From the NCBI RefSeq assembly GCF_947496855.1, contig NZ_CANMED010000003.1, positions 62,001 to 126,000 of the forward strand: a stretch of 64,000 nt of DNA. The letters run 5' to 3'. The notes under the pieces are model-generated. The model was not told where the DNA came from and did not search any database. It saw only the letters and a program-made list of their open reading frames with translations. Positions 51,662 through 60,999 of the stretch are shown one piece after another; position 1 is the stretch's first letter, and each line of letters begins with the position of its first letter. The translations under genes were made by a program, and so were the position numbers. The DNA is from an uncultured Aquimarina sp. Lineage in GTDB: Bacteria; Bacteroidota; Bacteroidia; Flavobacteriales; Flavobacteriaceae.

Positions 51662-52252
51662 TTAATCTGTTAATTGTTCTTTTAAATTTTTTAATTGAGC
51701 TATCAATTTATTTAATCGAACTTGTTGCTTCCTTATGGTTTTTGGTCTAAAATAGAAGGTATTTAGAGCTATTGTAAAAAGTACAATCCCGTAAGTTAAT
51801 ACAGCCCAAATAAACGTCATTCTAACTGCATACTCATACATATAAAAGCCAAGACCTAAAGAAAGTAAAAAGAAGTAACCATTTAATAAAGTTGTCTGCT
51901 GAAAACGTTGCTTTTCTTTTAGTTGTAATAGCTGCAGCAACTGTTCTTTAGCGCTTGCCTCAAGATTCCTTTTTAATAGAAGCGGCATTAATGTACTTTG
52001 AAATGCTACGTATATTAGAATTGCTATCATAATTATGATAATTCCGATTTTTGTTGTCAAAAACTCAGGTTGATAATAGAACCAAATAAAACTAATGCCT
52101 ATACAAGATATTAGTAAAACAATGTTGCCTGCAATAAGTTTGAAGCGCGTTTTTCTTTTAAACTCATTGGCTTTTTTTATTAGTTCCTCTGGTGTTTGAG
52201 TTTCAATTTTCTGCTTATTCCAGTATCGTTTAAAGTCTATGTTGTCTGTCAT
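51662..52252 (-). CDS. Membrane protein following an ECF sigma gene (possible anti-sigma-like)
   Basis: Hydrophobic segments; overlaps sigma gene by 23 bp. Confidence 0.65.
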   Translation of the reverse strand: MTDNIDFKRYWNKQKIETQTPEELIKKANEFKRKTRFKLIAGNIVLLISCIGISFIWFYYQPEFLTTKIGIIIIMIAILIYVAFQSTLMPLLLKRNLEASAKEQLLQLLQLKEKQRFQQTTLLNGYFFLLSLGLGFYMYEYAVRMTFIWAVLTYGIVLFTIALNTFYFRPKTIRKQQVRLNKLIAQLKNLKEQLTD

Positions 52253-52724
52253 GTTTCTGGAATTTTTTGGTTAACTTTTCTTTAATTCGGTGAATTTTCA
52301 CTCTGACATTACCTTCTGTAAGTCCAACAATTTTTGCTATCTCTTTCTGTTTCAATTCCTCCAATTCCAATGATATGATGATACGTTCAACTTCAGGAAG
52401 TTCTGAAATGCATTTGTACAAAAACTCTACTTGAGGTTCATTATTCACTAGAATTTCTTCAACTATTTCATTTGGAAATTCAGATTTTGGCATATTTTTA
52501 TCTTTACTAATTTGTCTTAAGCAAGAGTTTACCGCAATTCTAAACACCCAAGTACCGATGGAAGACTCATTCCTGAATTTTGGTAGATGTTGCCAAACCT
52601 TTATAAAGGTTTCTTGCGTAATATCTTTAGCTGCATCATGGTCGTTCATATACCCCATACATTGCCGATATACTTTTGGCCAATACACTTTATGAATTTC
52701 TTCAAAAGTCATTAGTGAATCCAA
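52230..52724 (-). CDS. ECF RNA polymerase sigma factor
   Basis: DHDAAKDITQETFIKVWQHLPKFRNESSIGTWVFRIAVNSCL; C-terminal EELKQKEIAKIVGLTEGNVRVKIHRIKEKL. Confidence 0.93.
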   Translation of the reverse strand: MDSLMTFEEIHKVYWPKVYRQCMGYMNDHDAAKDITQETFIKVWQHLPKFRNESSIGTWVFRIAVNSCLRQISKDKNMPKSEFPNEIVEEILVNNEPQVEFLYKCISELPEVERIIISLELEELKQKEIAKIVGLTEGNVRVKIHRIKEKLTKKFQKHDRQHRL

Positions 52725-53662
52725 GTTTTTAGAGAGGCTACAAACTGACTTTGTTGATCAATAAAGACATTATGAGAGCAGTTCTCCATGTATTTTAAAT
52801 TATTTTTTGGTATTATTCCTTTGATTTCCTTAACATGTTCTTTTGAATATAAACCATCTTCGGTACCGTAGAGTCCAAAAACTTCAATTTTATGTTTTAA
52901 TACATTTTTTAAGTTTTGTGTTAGATCTATTGAAGTATACTTTTCATTTTCCCAAAACCCTTTTGGTGCTTCCATTGTCATTTTTGCATCCTTTCTTTTA
53001 ACTAAAGTATCTGATTTCAATTTTGTGTAAATGGCTGTGGCTTCTTCAGATGGTGCCTTGGGCATATAAAAACCATTTTGCATGGCATGTCCAAAACTGT
53101 ACGAACTATATCCCAATGAGTTTTTATCCATGATCTCTAACATTCCAATGTACCTTAGGTTGGTGTTGTCATTATTGCTTTCGTAGATGCTTTTAGAAGT
53201 TTTTATAATGGTGCTTAATGTCTCTTGTATAGATAATGGCGCAGCTACCAGTACTAAAGATTTTGTTTTATTTGGATATTTCTCTGCGTAAAGAGTTCCA
53301 ACCACTCCTCCAAAGCTATGTCCTATAAGGGTAGCAACTTTTAAATTGAATTTTGTATATATGACGTTCAAATCATCAAACGTTTCTTGAAATGTAAATT
53401 TTGCGTTTTTATCTGAAGATCTACCTTCTCCACGTCTATCATAAACTATGACAAAAAATCCGTTTTCACTAAGCTTTTTAGCAGTTGTTACTTCAAAACC
53501 TATTGAATTGTATCCAGGACCACCATGTAGGTAAATTACGGGTTCATTATTCGGGTTACCAAATGCTTTTGAATAAATCGTTTGAGAATTAATAGCTATT
53601 GAAACTAAGATAAATACGAATAAGGTGATAGTTTTTTTCATTTTGATTCCTTTATTTTTCAT
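52712..53662 (-). CDS. Alpha/beta hydrolase, secreted
   Basis: Signal peptide; YLHGGPGYNSIG, YDRRGEGRSSD, IGHSFGGVVGTLYA. Confidence 0.9.
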   Translation of the reverse strand: MKNKGIKMKKTITLFVFILVSIAINSQTIYSKAFGNPNNEPVIYLHGGPGYNSIGFEVTTAKKLSENGFFVIVYDRRGEGRSSDKNAKFTFQETFDDLNVIYTKFNLKVATLIGHSFGGVVGTLYAEKYPNKTKSLVLVAAPLSIQETLSTIIKTSKSIYESNNDNTNLRYIGMLEIMDKNSLGYSSYSFGHAMQNGFYMPKAPSEEATAIYTKLKSDTLVKRKDAKMTMEAPKGFWENEKYTSIDLTQNLKNVLKHKIEVFGLYGTEDGLYSKEHVKEIKGIIPKNNLKYMENCSHNVFIDQQSQFVASLKTWIH

Positions 53663-53710
53663 TTAGATACAAGGAATGACAAAATGTTACAAGCTATTTT
53701 TTAATTATTG

Positions 53711-53846
53711 CAAACATCCCGTATAAGCATAGTAGCGGATTTAAAGCACTTTATTTTCGGATAATGAAATACTTAAATAAAATACAAAACGGTTCGAGTT
53801 TACACTCAAACCGCTATTGCGTTTATACATTTGTTAGGCACTGGCT
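53711..53846 (-). repeat. Cassette-boundary-like inverted-repeat element E11
   Basis: Arms CGTATAAGCATAGTAGCGG and CCGCTATTGCGTTTATACATTTGTTAGGCACTGGC, the latter with a GTTAGGC (GTTRRRY) box; abuts the stop at 53847. Confidence 0.65.
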
Positions 53847-54329
53847 TTATTTTACCAATTTAATTATATTTTTCACCATTTCCCCTCTTGCCGTGGTTAT
53901 AAAGCTATCAAATTGTATTTTAGTCATATTAGGGTTTTCCATAAATTCATAACTTGATGTCCATACAATCATTGATTTATTGTAGCCAAAATCAACAACC
54001 TTAATCGTATTGTTCATGTTTTTTGCTGGAACACCTTCGACAACTTGGTAAGAGTAGGTTCTCGTTTTATCATCGAATCCAGTTATTTTTTCTTTAAAGT
54101 GACCGTTCCCGTCTGCAGAAGTACAGACTCTTTCACCACCAATTCCCTTTGGTCCTGTCCATTTTACTTTAGAGACAAAAGATGATAATTCATCAATATT
54201 ATCCATTTTACGAATTTGTCCCCAAACATCGTCTGCTGAGCTCTCAATTTCAACAACTAGTGGTGTTTGTGCTTGTATTGCTAAAATTGAAGAAATGAAT
54301 ACGGTAAATAAAATTGCTGATTTTTTCAT
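53847..54329 (-). CDS. SRPBCC family protein, secreted
   Basis: VEIESSADDVWGQIRKMDNIDELSSFVSKVKWTG pattern. Confidence 0.8.
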   Translation of the reverse strand: MKKSAILFTVFISSILAIQAQTPLVVEIESSADDVWGQIRKMDNIDELSSFVSKVKWTGPKGIGGERVCTSADGNGHFKEKITGFDDKTRTYSYQVVEGVPAKNMNNTIKVVDFGYNKSMIVWTSSYEFMENPNMTKIQFDSFITTARGEMVKNIIKLVK

Positions 54330-54379
54330 TGTTTTAAATTTTAAAATATTAATAATAGTTATTTTGTAATTTGGTTGAT

Positions 54380-54997
54380 TTAAGTTTTTATTACTGTAGC
54401 CTTAGGATATGTATTCTTTATTTTTTTGTAAGTGTCAGTACCTCCAGTTACGCGCTCGCCAGTCTCTATATAGTGTTTTAATCCTACAAGCGTTCCAGAT
54501 AATTGATTTTTAAATCCTCCTTTGGCAATTATTCCTAAAAAGACTGGCTTAGTTCTGAATTGAAATTCGTATGAAGCGGTTGAAGTACCATCCCCATTAT
54601 CTTTTACTTTATAAAAAGCTTGAGAATTGTCAAAGTTTAAAGGAAGTTTTGCTCCATCAATTACAACGTTTCTCATTATCATATTTTCGTTATCAATTTC
54701 TGCAATGCGCTCTTTAGACCATTGTATTCCTTTTTCATTAAAATTACATTTGCGTTCAGCTCCTAATTCACCTTTTAAAGAACCATTCGTATATTCAGAA
54801 GTGAAGATATATGGTGAGAAGTTTGATATTTCTCCATAATCCAAAACCATAGCTTTCCATACACGTTCTGCTGGTGCGTCTATTTTTATTTCTACTTTTA
54901 CAGTACGGAACTTTTTAACCATACTTTGGGCTAATGCATTTACACTAATTATTCCTAAGAGTGTGAATGCCAATATTGATTTCATTGTTGTTTTCAT
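54380..54997 (-). CDS. SRPBCC family protein, secreted
   Basis: VEIKIDAPAERVWKAMVLDYGEISNFSPYIFTSEY pattern. Confidence 0.8.
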   Translation of the reverse strand: MKTTMKSILAFTLLGIISVNALAQSMVKKFRTVKVEIKIDAPAERVWKAMVLDYGEISNFSPYIFTSEYTNGSLKGELGAERKCNFNEKGIQWSKERIAEIDNENMIMRNVVIDGAKLPLNFDNSQAFYKVKDNGDGTSTASYEFQFRTKPVFLGIIAKGGFKNQLSGTLVGLKHYIETGERVTGGTDTYKKIKNTYPKATVIKT

Positions 54998-55055
54998 AGT
55001 TCTAAATTTTTAGTTATATAGCTTTGATATGTTATTTATACGGGTGTCACAAAAC

Positions 55056-55559
55056 CTAAGCAATTCTCTTTGAGAGCCTTTCAATTTCTTTTGCTTTATT
55101 CTGACTTGGCTTTCCTGTTTCAACAAAGTGTTTCAAATCATTAGGAATGTGAATAAGTTGTTTGTTTAATTGCAGTTTCATCATAGGATTCATGATACTG
55201 CCAACCAAACCTTTAGTTTTTACTAAAAGATGCATGTTCACTTTTGTGCTTTGTGTGCTTATTTTGGTAAGTTGCCAGTTGTTGATAGCTGTATCCACAA
55301 AGAATGGAAAGCCTTCAACAACTTCGTATTCTAAGATGTAATAACTAGAGTCAAATTTTTTGATGACCTCTTTGATTGTACCCGAAGGTAATTCGCAAGC
55401 CCGATTGTTTGAAGGTGCTCCATTAATTGATGGTGGACCAAACGCTTTAGAATGATTTAAGCCCGATGCCCATTCGTAAGCATCGCCAAATTGATTACCT
55501 AATACTTCCCAAACTGCTTCTATTGGTTTGTTGATGATTATTTCTTTTTTAAATTCCAC
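55056..55559 (-). CDS. SRPBCC family protein
   Basis: KEIIINKPIEAVWEVLGNQFGDAYEWASGLNHSKAFG pattern. Confidence 0.8.
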   Translation of the reverse strand: MEFKKEIIINKPIEAVWEVLGNQFGDAYEWASGLNHSKAFGPPSINGAPSNNRACELPSGTIKEVIKKFDSSYYILEYEVVEGFPFFVDTAINNWQLTKISTQSTKVNMHLLVKTKGLVGSIMNPMMKLQLNKQLIHIPNDLKHFVETGKPSQNKAKEIERLSKRIA

Positions 55560-55688
55560 GTCAATAAATTTTATAGTATTAATGATTTACTGTTTTGATA
55601 CAGGAAAGTATAATGTGTTACAAAACGACAAAGGCTACTCCGATATGGAGTAACCTTTGTAACTAGTTATAAGAAGCTTTTTGGCAGC

Positions 55689-56561
55689 TTATAACTTGAA
55701 ATAACCAGAAAGTTTATTGTTATTTATAAGTTCATTAATAATTGTGTCTTTATCGAAGTCTTCTTTAACAGGATGCTCTTGAAATAATTTAGTGTAAGTC
55801 GAAGTGAAATCGTCTAAAGCTTCTTTATGTTTATGCTCAACAAAATCTTTTACCTTCGTTTTTGTTTTGATATTGAAAAGCATTTTTTCTTCATCTAAAA
55901 CACCCATTTGTTTCAAAGCTTTTGCTTTTTTAGGACATCGACATGGGTTTTCTTTTTTTACTAGTCCGCATTTATTGTTCATGTAGTTAAACAAATCCTT
56001 ACGGGCTCTATGAAGTTTTATCCTAAAATTTTGAGGACTTATACCAAAAATATCCGCTCCAAGCGTATGATCAATTCCAAAACTTGCTCCTATAATAAAA
56101 ATTAAGCGCTGTTCTCTATTTAAACACATAATCATTCCACTCATACATTGAACTTGCATTTCTTTTGATAGCTCTTGGTAGCTTATTTCTTCCTCAATGC
56201 TTAATTCAGGATTTGGAACTTGGTCTAAGCGTTCTCCATAATTATCAAAATCAGAAAATTGCGCTTCGCCTTTTCTTCTTTTGGATTGTAAAAACTCGTT
56301 GACAACAATACGATAAAGCCATGTTCTAAATTTACTTTTAAAGTTGAATTGTCCTAATTTGGTAATTACTTTAATAAGAACTTCTTGGGTCAAATCCTGA
56401 GCGTCTACGGGATTGTGACACATTTTCCACGCCACGTGGTAAATAAATGGCTGATGAAAGTTTATAATGTCATTTAAGGCTTCTTTGTCGCCTTGTATGG
56501 CTTGTTTTACAAGACTTTGTTGTTCTGTATCTGAATATGATTTACTTAAAGGAAATTGCAT
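55689..56561 (-). CDS. ECF RNA polymerase sigma factor with C-terminal extension
   Basis: PVDAQDLTQEVLIKVITKLGQFNFKSKFRTWLYRIVVNEFLQSKRR; extension beyond region 4 with CRCPKKAKAL. Confidence 0.88.
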   Translation of the reverse strand: MQFPLSKSYSDTEQQSLVKQAIQGDKEALNDIINFHQPFIYHVAWKMCHNPVDAQDLTQEVLIKVITKLGQFNFKSKFRTWLYRIVVNEFLQSKRRKGEAQFSDFDNYGERLDQVPNPELSIEEEISYQELSKEMQVQCMSGMIMCLNREQRLIFIIGASFGIDHTLGADIFGISPQNFRIKLHRARKDLFNYMNNKCGLVKKENPCRCPKKAKALKQMGVLDEEKMLFNIKTKTKVKDFVEHKHKEALDDFTSTYTKLFQEHPVKEDFDKDTIINELINNNKLSGYFKL

Positions 56562-56879
56562 AATTAAAGGATTTTCGATTTAGATACAGAATATTACAAA
56601 GTGTTACAAAAGTTCTTGGGTACTCAATTGGTTTTCTGAGCCTATGCCTAACACACGAGTATTGTTACTATTAATTATATCTAGTAGTATATGTAATTAA
56701 TTACAAATACTTACAAACGTATCGTATTGCAACTCGTTTTCTTTGTAAGATTCTAAAAATTACGTCCTCATATTACAAAATGATATATTCTTACTGGCAA
56801 TCGCTACTTACAAAATATTAGTAGTGATAGCGAGGCCGGTTTTTATAGATAAATAAAATCGTCAGGGTCAATAGTCACA

Positions 56880-56911
56880 ATTTATGTTTTATACCTTGTT
56901 GCACACTGGCT
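56880..56911 (-). repeat. Cassette-boundary-like element E12 (right arm only)
   Basis: ATTTATGTTTTATACCTTGTTGCACACTGGCTT, close to right arms of E7 and E11; abuts the stop at 56912. Confidence 0.5.
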
Positions 56912-57781
56912 TTATTCTTTTCGGTTTATTATTCTGTCAAATAATTTTAATTTATCAATTCCAAGTAATACCAAATAAGCAAATAAACTTAAGAAAAAGA
57001 AGGTTACCATAATTCGAAGATAAATCTTAACTGTCCATTCCAATGCTACTTTTACTCTCTGCATAGTTCCTATCTTCACTTCTTTGCCTTCTAAAAGAGA
57101 AAATTGGACTGTACAAAATTCATTTTCATCATCAAAATCTCCAAGACTAACACCAAGTCCTTGAAGTTGCTGTTCTATTTCGAGAATACGGTTTTCTAAT
57201 CCCATATATTCATCTATTTTTCCACCTTTTGATTTTAATTCGATTAATGAGGTTCTGATTTTTTCTAATGATTGTTTTTTAGCATTTAGTTCCTTGTATT
57301 CATTTGTCTTATCTTTCTTTGTTATTTGCTTTGCTTGTACTTTACCAATTGTTATTAATTGACTATACAAATCGTCAAAATTTTCAGGAGGAACTCCAAT
57401 TACTAGATTCAATTTTCGATATCCTTTGTTTCCACTTTTCTGCTCGAATTGGATTAATGCGTCAAGTTTTTTAATCGTTTCTCTAGATGATTTTTCTTCT
57501 TTTTCAAAGTTTGAAGATTTCGTTTTAATTTCTGCAATTTTTTCATACTTCTGGTCAACTTTTATTGCAGATTGATTTCTAGTACCTGATTTTACTTCAT
57601 ATTTCTTCGTTGCGTAGTTCCTTTTGGAGTTAGAAATATTATCAAAAAACTGAGATTGATTCGGTGTCTCATCAAATGTTTTTGTATAACCATACATCAG
57701 TCTGAAAATGAATAAAATTGCAAAAACTAATATTAGCCAAAGAATCAACTTTTTTAATCGTTTCTTAAATGATTGTTTCAT
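56912..57781 (-). CDS. DUF4349 domain-containing protein
   Basis: NLVIGVPPENFDDLYSQLITIGKVQAKQITKKDKTNEYKELNAKKQSLEKIRTSL, C-terminal TM. Confidence 0.8.
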   Translation of the reverse strand: MKQSFKKRLKKLILWLILVFAILFIFRLMYGYTKTFDETPNQSQFFDNISNSKRNYATKKYEVKSGTRNQSAIKVDQKYEKIAEIKTKSSNFEKEEKSSRETIKKLDALIQFEQKSGNKGYRKLNLVIGVPPENFDDLYSQLITIGKVQAKQITKKDKTNEYKELNAKKQSLEKIRTSLIELKSKGGKIDEYMGLENRILEIEQQLQGLGVSLGDFDDENEFCTVQFSLLEGKEVKIGTMQRVKVALEWTVKIYLRIMVTFFFLSLFAYLVLLGIDKLKLFDRIINRKE

Positions 57782-57885
57782 ATTTCAAATGTTTGTTTTG
57801 CTTGTGTATAATGTTCTCATATATGATTTGTTGCGTATTTTAAGTACTTAATTTAGTAAATACGGTGCTGTGGTGTTGTATTTTT

Positions 57886-58047
57886 TCAATTCGTTGTTAT
57901 TTCGTAAGGTTTTTTGGAAATCCATATAGTGTAACTTTTTCCGTAAGTACTTCCACTCTTAATCATTAGCCGTATTCCACTCAAATCTTGTCCATTTACC
58001 GAATTAAAAATCATTGTCATTAGTATTATGAATGTCGTTTTTCTCAT
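57886..58047 (-). CDS. Small secreted hypothetical protein
   Basis: MRKTTFIILMTMIFNSVNGQDLSGIRLMIKSGSTYGKSYTIWISKKPYEITTN*; not in ORF track, flanked by element-like sequences. Confidence 0.4.
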   Translation of the reverse strand: MRKTTFIILMTMIFNSVNGQDLSGIRLMIKSGSTYGKSYTIWISKKPYEITTN

Positions 58048-58202
58048 AAGCGCCACAACATGTTTGTGTATGACTTGTTACGTGAGCAACTAAGATAGCA
58101 AATTGCAGTAAAGACATTGTTAGCTTTGACATGAAAATAGAATTTATACTGTAACAAAACTTATACTGATTCGTCATTAAAATGTAATAAATTACTAAAT
58201 TT

Positions 58203-59243
58203 ATGAAACGTATTTTTTCTATTCTATTATTATTTATTTCAATAATTTTTATAAACTGTAAAAATCACACTTCTATAGATTCTTATATAAAAGAACTAGC
58301 AACAAAAGGTAATTTTAACGGAAACGTCTTAGTAGTTCTAAATGGAGAAAAAGTTTACGAAAATTCTTTTGGATTTTCAGATGGCTCTAAAACAGTAAAA
58401 CTTAATAAAGAGTTCCGTTTTGATTTAGGTTCTGTATATAAAGAATTTCCAGCAGTTTCAATCATGCAACTTCAAGAAAAAGGATTAGTTAATTTAGAGG
58501 ATAAAATAAATGTATATTTAAAAGATTTACCAAGTTGGGCATCAACAATTTCAATTAAAAATTTATTACAATACACAAGTGGTCTTCCAGAGGTTGAATG
58601 GGATAAATATTTTAAAATAGATGAACGAATTACTAATGAAAAAATTAAAGAAGATTTATTAAATATAAAAGAGTTAGAGTTTAAGCCAGGTACAGATTAC
58701 TTATATACCAATCATAGTCCAATGTTATTGTCTCAAATTGTAGAAAAAATCACAAACCAAACTTTTAAAGAGTATGTTACTCAAAATTTATTCACTCCTT
58801 TTTCATTAAAAGATGCAATAATTCATCCACAAGCTCCATATTTAGATAAAAGCTTAATGGCTATTCCTTTTAATGATGATTATGAGGAAGATTCTTATAA
58901 AGTAACAATCTCAGGAGCTATTTTTAGTTTAACTGCAGATGATTTATATAATTGGATAGAAAACCTTCATTCTTATAAAATTATAAATCAAGAATCAATA
59001 AAATTCTTGTCTGAAGAAGCAGATTTTTTTGGAAATATTCAATCTCCTTTAGGTTCTGTAGAATGGGCAAAGAATAGAATTATTGAACATTCTCATCATG
59101 GTTCTGCTGGGAATTATGAATGTATTGTAAGAAGATTTAATAATGATAAAGATGTGTTAACTATTATAGTTCAAACAAATCAGAAACATGAAAATGTAGG
59201 TGATATTTCAGATGAAATCAAAAATATTTTAAAATTCAATTAA
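58203..59243 (+). CDS. Serine hydrolase (beta-lactamase family), lipoprotein
   Basis: SVYK, YTN motifs; lipobox FINCKN. Confidence 0.85.
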   Translation: MKRIFSILLLFISIIFINCKNHTSIDSYIKELATKGNFNGNVLVVLNGEKVYENSFGFSDGSKTVKLNKEFRFDLGSVYKEFPAVSIMQLQEKGLVNLEDKINVYLKDLPSWASTISIKNLLQYTSGLPEVEWDKYFKIDERITNEKIKEDLLNIKELEFKPGTDYLYTNHSPMLLSQIVEKITNQTFKEYVTQNLFTPFSLKDAIIHPQAPYLDKSLMAIPFNDDYEEDSYKVTISGAIFSLTADDLYNWIENLHSYKIINQESIKFLSEEADFFGNIQSPLGSVEWAKNRIIEHSHHGSAGNYECIVRRFNNDKDVLTIIVQTNQKHENVGDISDEIKNILKFN

Positions 59244-59429
59244 GTATTAAAAGGCTTATGTTAAATTTATTGTTTCAGAAATTCCTGTGAATCTGTTGTT
59301 AATAACTCTGAAAACTGACTTGAAGTACTTTGTGCAAAATTCCGTTGTCACCTTTTACAAAGTCGATAATTTAATTATTTTATTTTATAGGTTTTCTCCA
59401 TTTTACATTTAAATTTAGGTGTTTTTTGC

Positions 59430-59572
59430 TTGTAGATAACCTGTTCGTATATGGTTAATTGCGTTGGTAAGCACTAAGCTAGTAAATAGAAAACGAACTA
59501 AAAGAAAATTCGCAGGATTTTCCTAGTACACTCAAACTAGCAATTAACTATATACGTCTTTGTTGAAGCTCG
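59430..59572 (-). repeat. Cassette-boundary-like inverted-repeat element E14
   Basis: Arms CGTATATGGTTAATTGC (59446-59462) and GCAATTAACTATATACG (59540-59556), 16/17 complementary; TTGTTGAAGC right end. Confidence 0.6.
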
Positions 59573-59617
59573 TTAAGTTTATCACTTTTTTATAAGCAAA
59601 TTTCACACATTAGTTAA

Positions 59618-60871
59618 CTAATTATTTAAGAGAAAATTAAGTAAATTTATTTGAAACTTATTTTTGTTTTCTGAATTGGTAAAAAACACATAACCTACCT
59701 TCTTTTCTAGATTAAGCATGTATAGTGCTGTATTACTTAAGTTATCACCTCCGTGAGAGTAATGGGTGCCATAACCAGATTCTTCAATACCAATTCCTAA
59801 TCCATATTTCTGTTCTTTTGATCTTTCAGTTGCTAGTTTCCTTGATTGTATTTTTAATAGCTCTTTAAGACCGTTTTCTGATAATATTTTATTATTCATA
59901 ATCGCCATTAAAAAATTTGAAAATTCTTTCGATTCTGTTTGTAGACTAGCCGATGCTTTAAAACCAGGATCTTTTGCACTGTTCCCATACCCTTTATTTA
60001 GTTTACCTCTAAAATGACCATTAGCACGATGATTTTCAATATAATCATTCCAAACAAAACTAGAATTTTTCATTTCTAGAGGTTTAAAAATAACTGTTTT
60101 AATCAAGCCTTGTAGTTCATTCTTTTCAACTCCTTTAAGATGAGCAATTACTTTAGCCAAATATTCATAACCTTCTCCTGAATATTGAAATTTAGTTCCC
60201 GGTTCAAATTGTATAGTAAGCTTCCTATCTGGATCATAATTGCCTTCTTTATCTAGAAATCTCCAATTAGGAAATCCACTCGTATGAGATAATACCATTC
60301 TAGCGGTAATTGCTTTATACCGCTCATCGTAAGCAATGTCTGGGTATTTCATATAGGTATATAGTGGTGTGTCCAAATCAAGAAGGCCATCGTCTATCAT
60401 TTTCAAAGTAAAAAAACTGAACACTGTTTTAGACATAGAAGCAGCATCAAAAATGGTATAATCATCTACTTTCTCGTTGGTTTCATTATTTTTAACTCCT
60501 AATGCATTGTGATACACTATTTTATTATCATTAATAAATGCTATAGAAAGTCCTGGCATATTTAGTGAATCCATTTGATGTTTAATAAAGGCATCCATTT
60601 CAGATTTAGAGATAAGATTACCATTAAAAGATCGAATTGAATCTTGGTTTTTGGTCTTCTCATTTTCTGAACGATTCATTGTAACAATACCTATTTTTCC
60701 TTGTATTCTATTTATAGTTATAATTGAACCAGTCACATAAGATGGCATAGAAATTAATAATATTAATAAGGAAGTATAAAATAGATGTCTTGATTTTGAT
60801 TTTTGTTGATGATTCATTTTTTCGTTTTTTTGATTGATGTTATATAATAATGTGTGCAGTTTAAAATACAC
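59618..60871 (-). CDS. Serine hydrolase (beta-lactamase family)
   Basis: SMSK, YSG motifs; HSGG near C-terminus (HYSHGGDN). Confidence 0.87.
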   Translation of the reverse strand: MYFKLHTLLYNINQKNEKMNHQQKSKSRHLFYTSLLILLISMPSYVTGSIITINRIQGKIGIVTMNRSENEKTKNQDSIRSFNGNLISKSEMDAFIKHQMDSLNMPGLSIAFINDNKIVYHNALGVKNNETNEKVDDYTIFDAASMSKTVFSFFTLKMIDDGLLDLDTPLYTYMKYPDIAYDERYKAITARMVLSHTSGFPNWRFLDKEGNYDPDRKLTIQFEPGTKFQYSGEGYEYLAKVIAHLKGVEKNELQGLIKTVIFKPLEMKNSSFVWNDYIENHRANGHFRGKLNKGYGNSAKDPGFKASASLQTESKEFSNFLMAIMNNKILSENGLKELLKIQSRKLATERSKEQKYGLGIGIEESGYGTHYSHGGDNLSNTALYMLNLEKKVGYVFFTNSENKNKFQINLLNFLLNN

Positions 60872-60990
60872 ATTTTAATTTTAACCATAATGGAACAGCA
60901 TCACTTCCGTATTTGTCCATTAAGCCAAATAATGTAGCCTTTTCAGATTGACTAGAATATACGTATGCAATTCTACAACTTATCAATGGT
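60868..60990 (-). pseudogene. C-terminal gene fragment
   Basis: Open minus-strand frame NAPPLISCRIAYVYSSQSEKATLFGLMDKYGSDAVPLWLKLKCVF* without a start codon. Confidence 0.3.
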
Positions 60991-60999
60991 GGTGCATTT

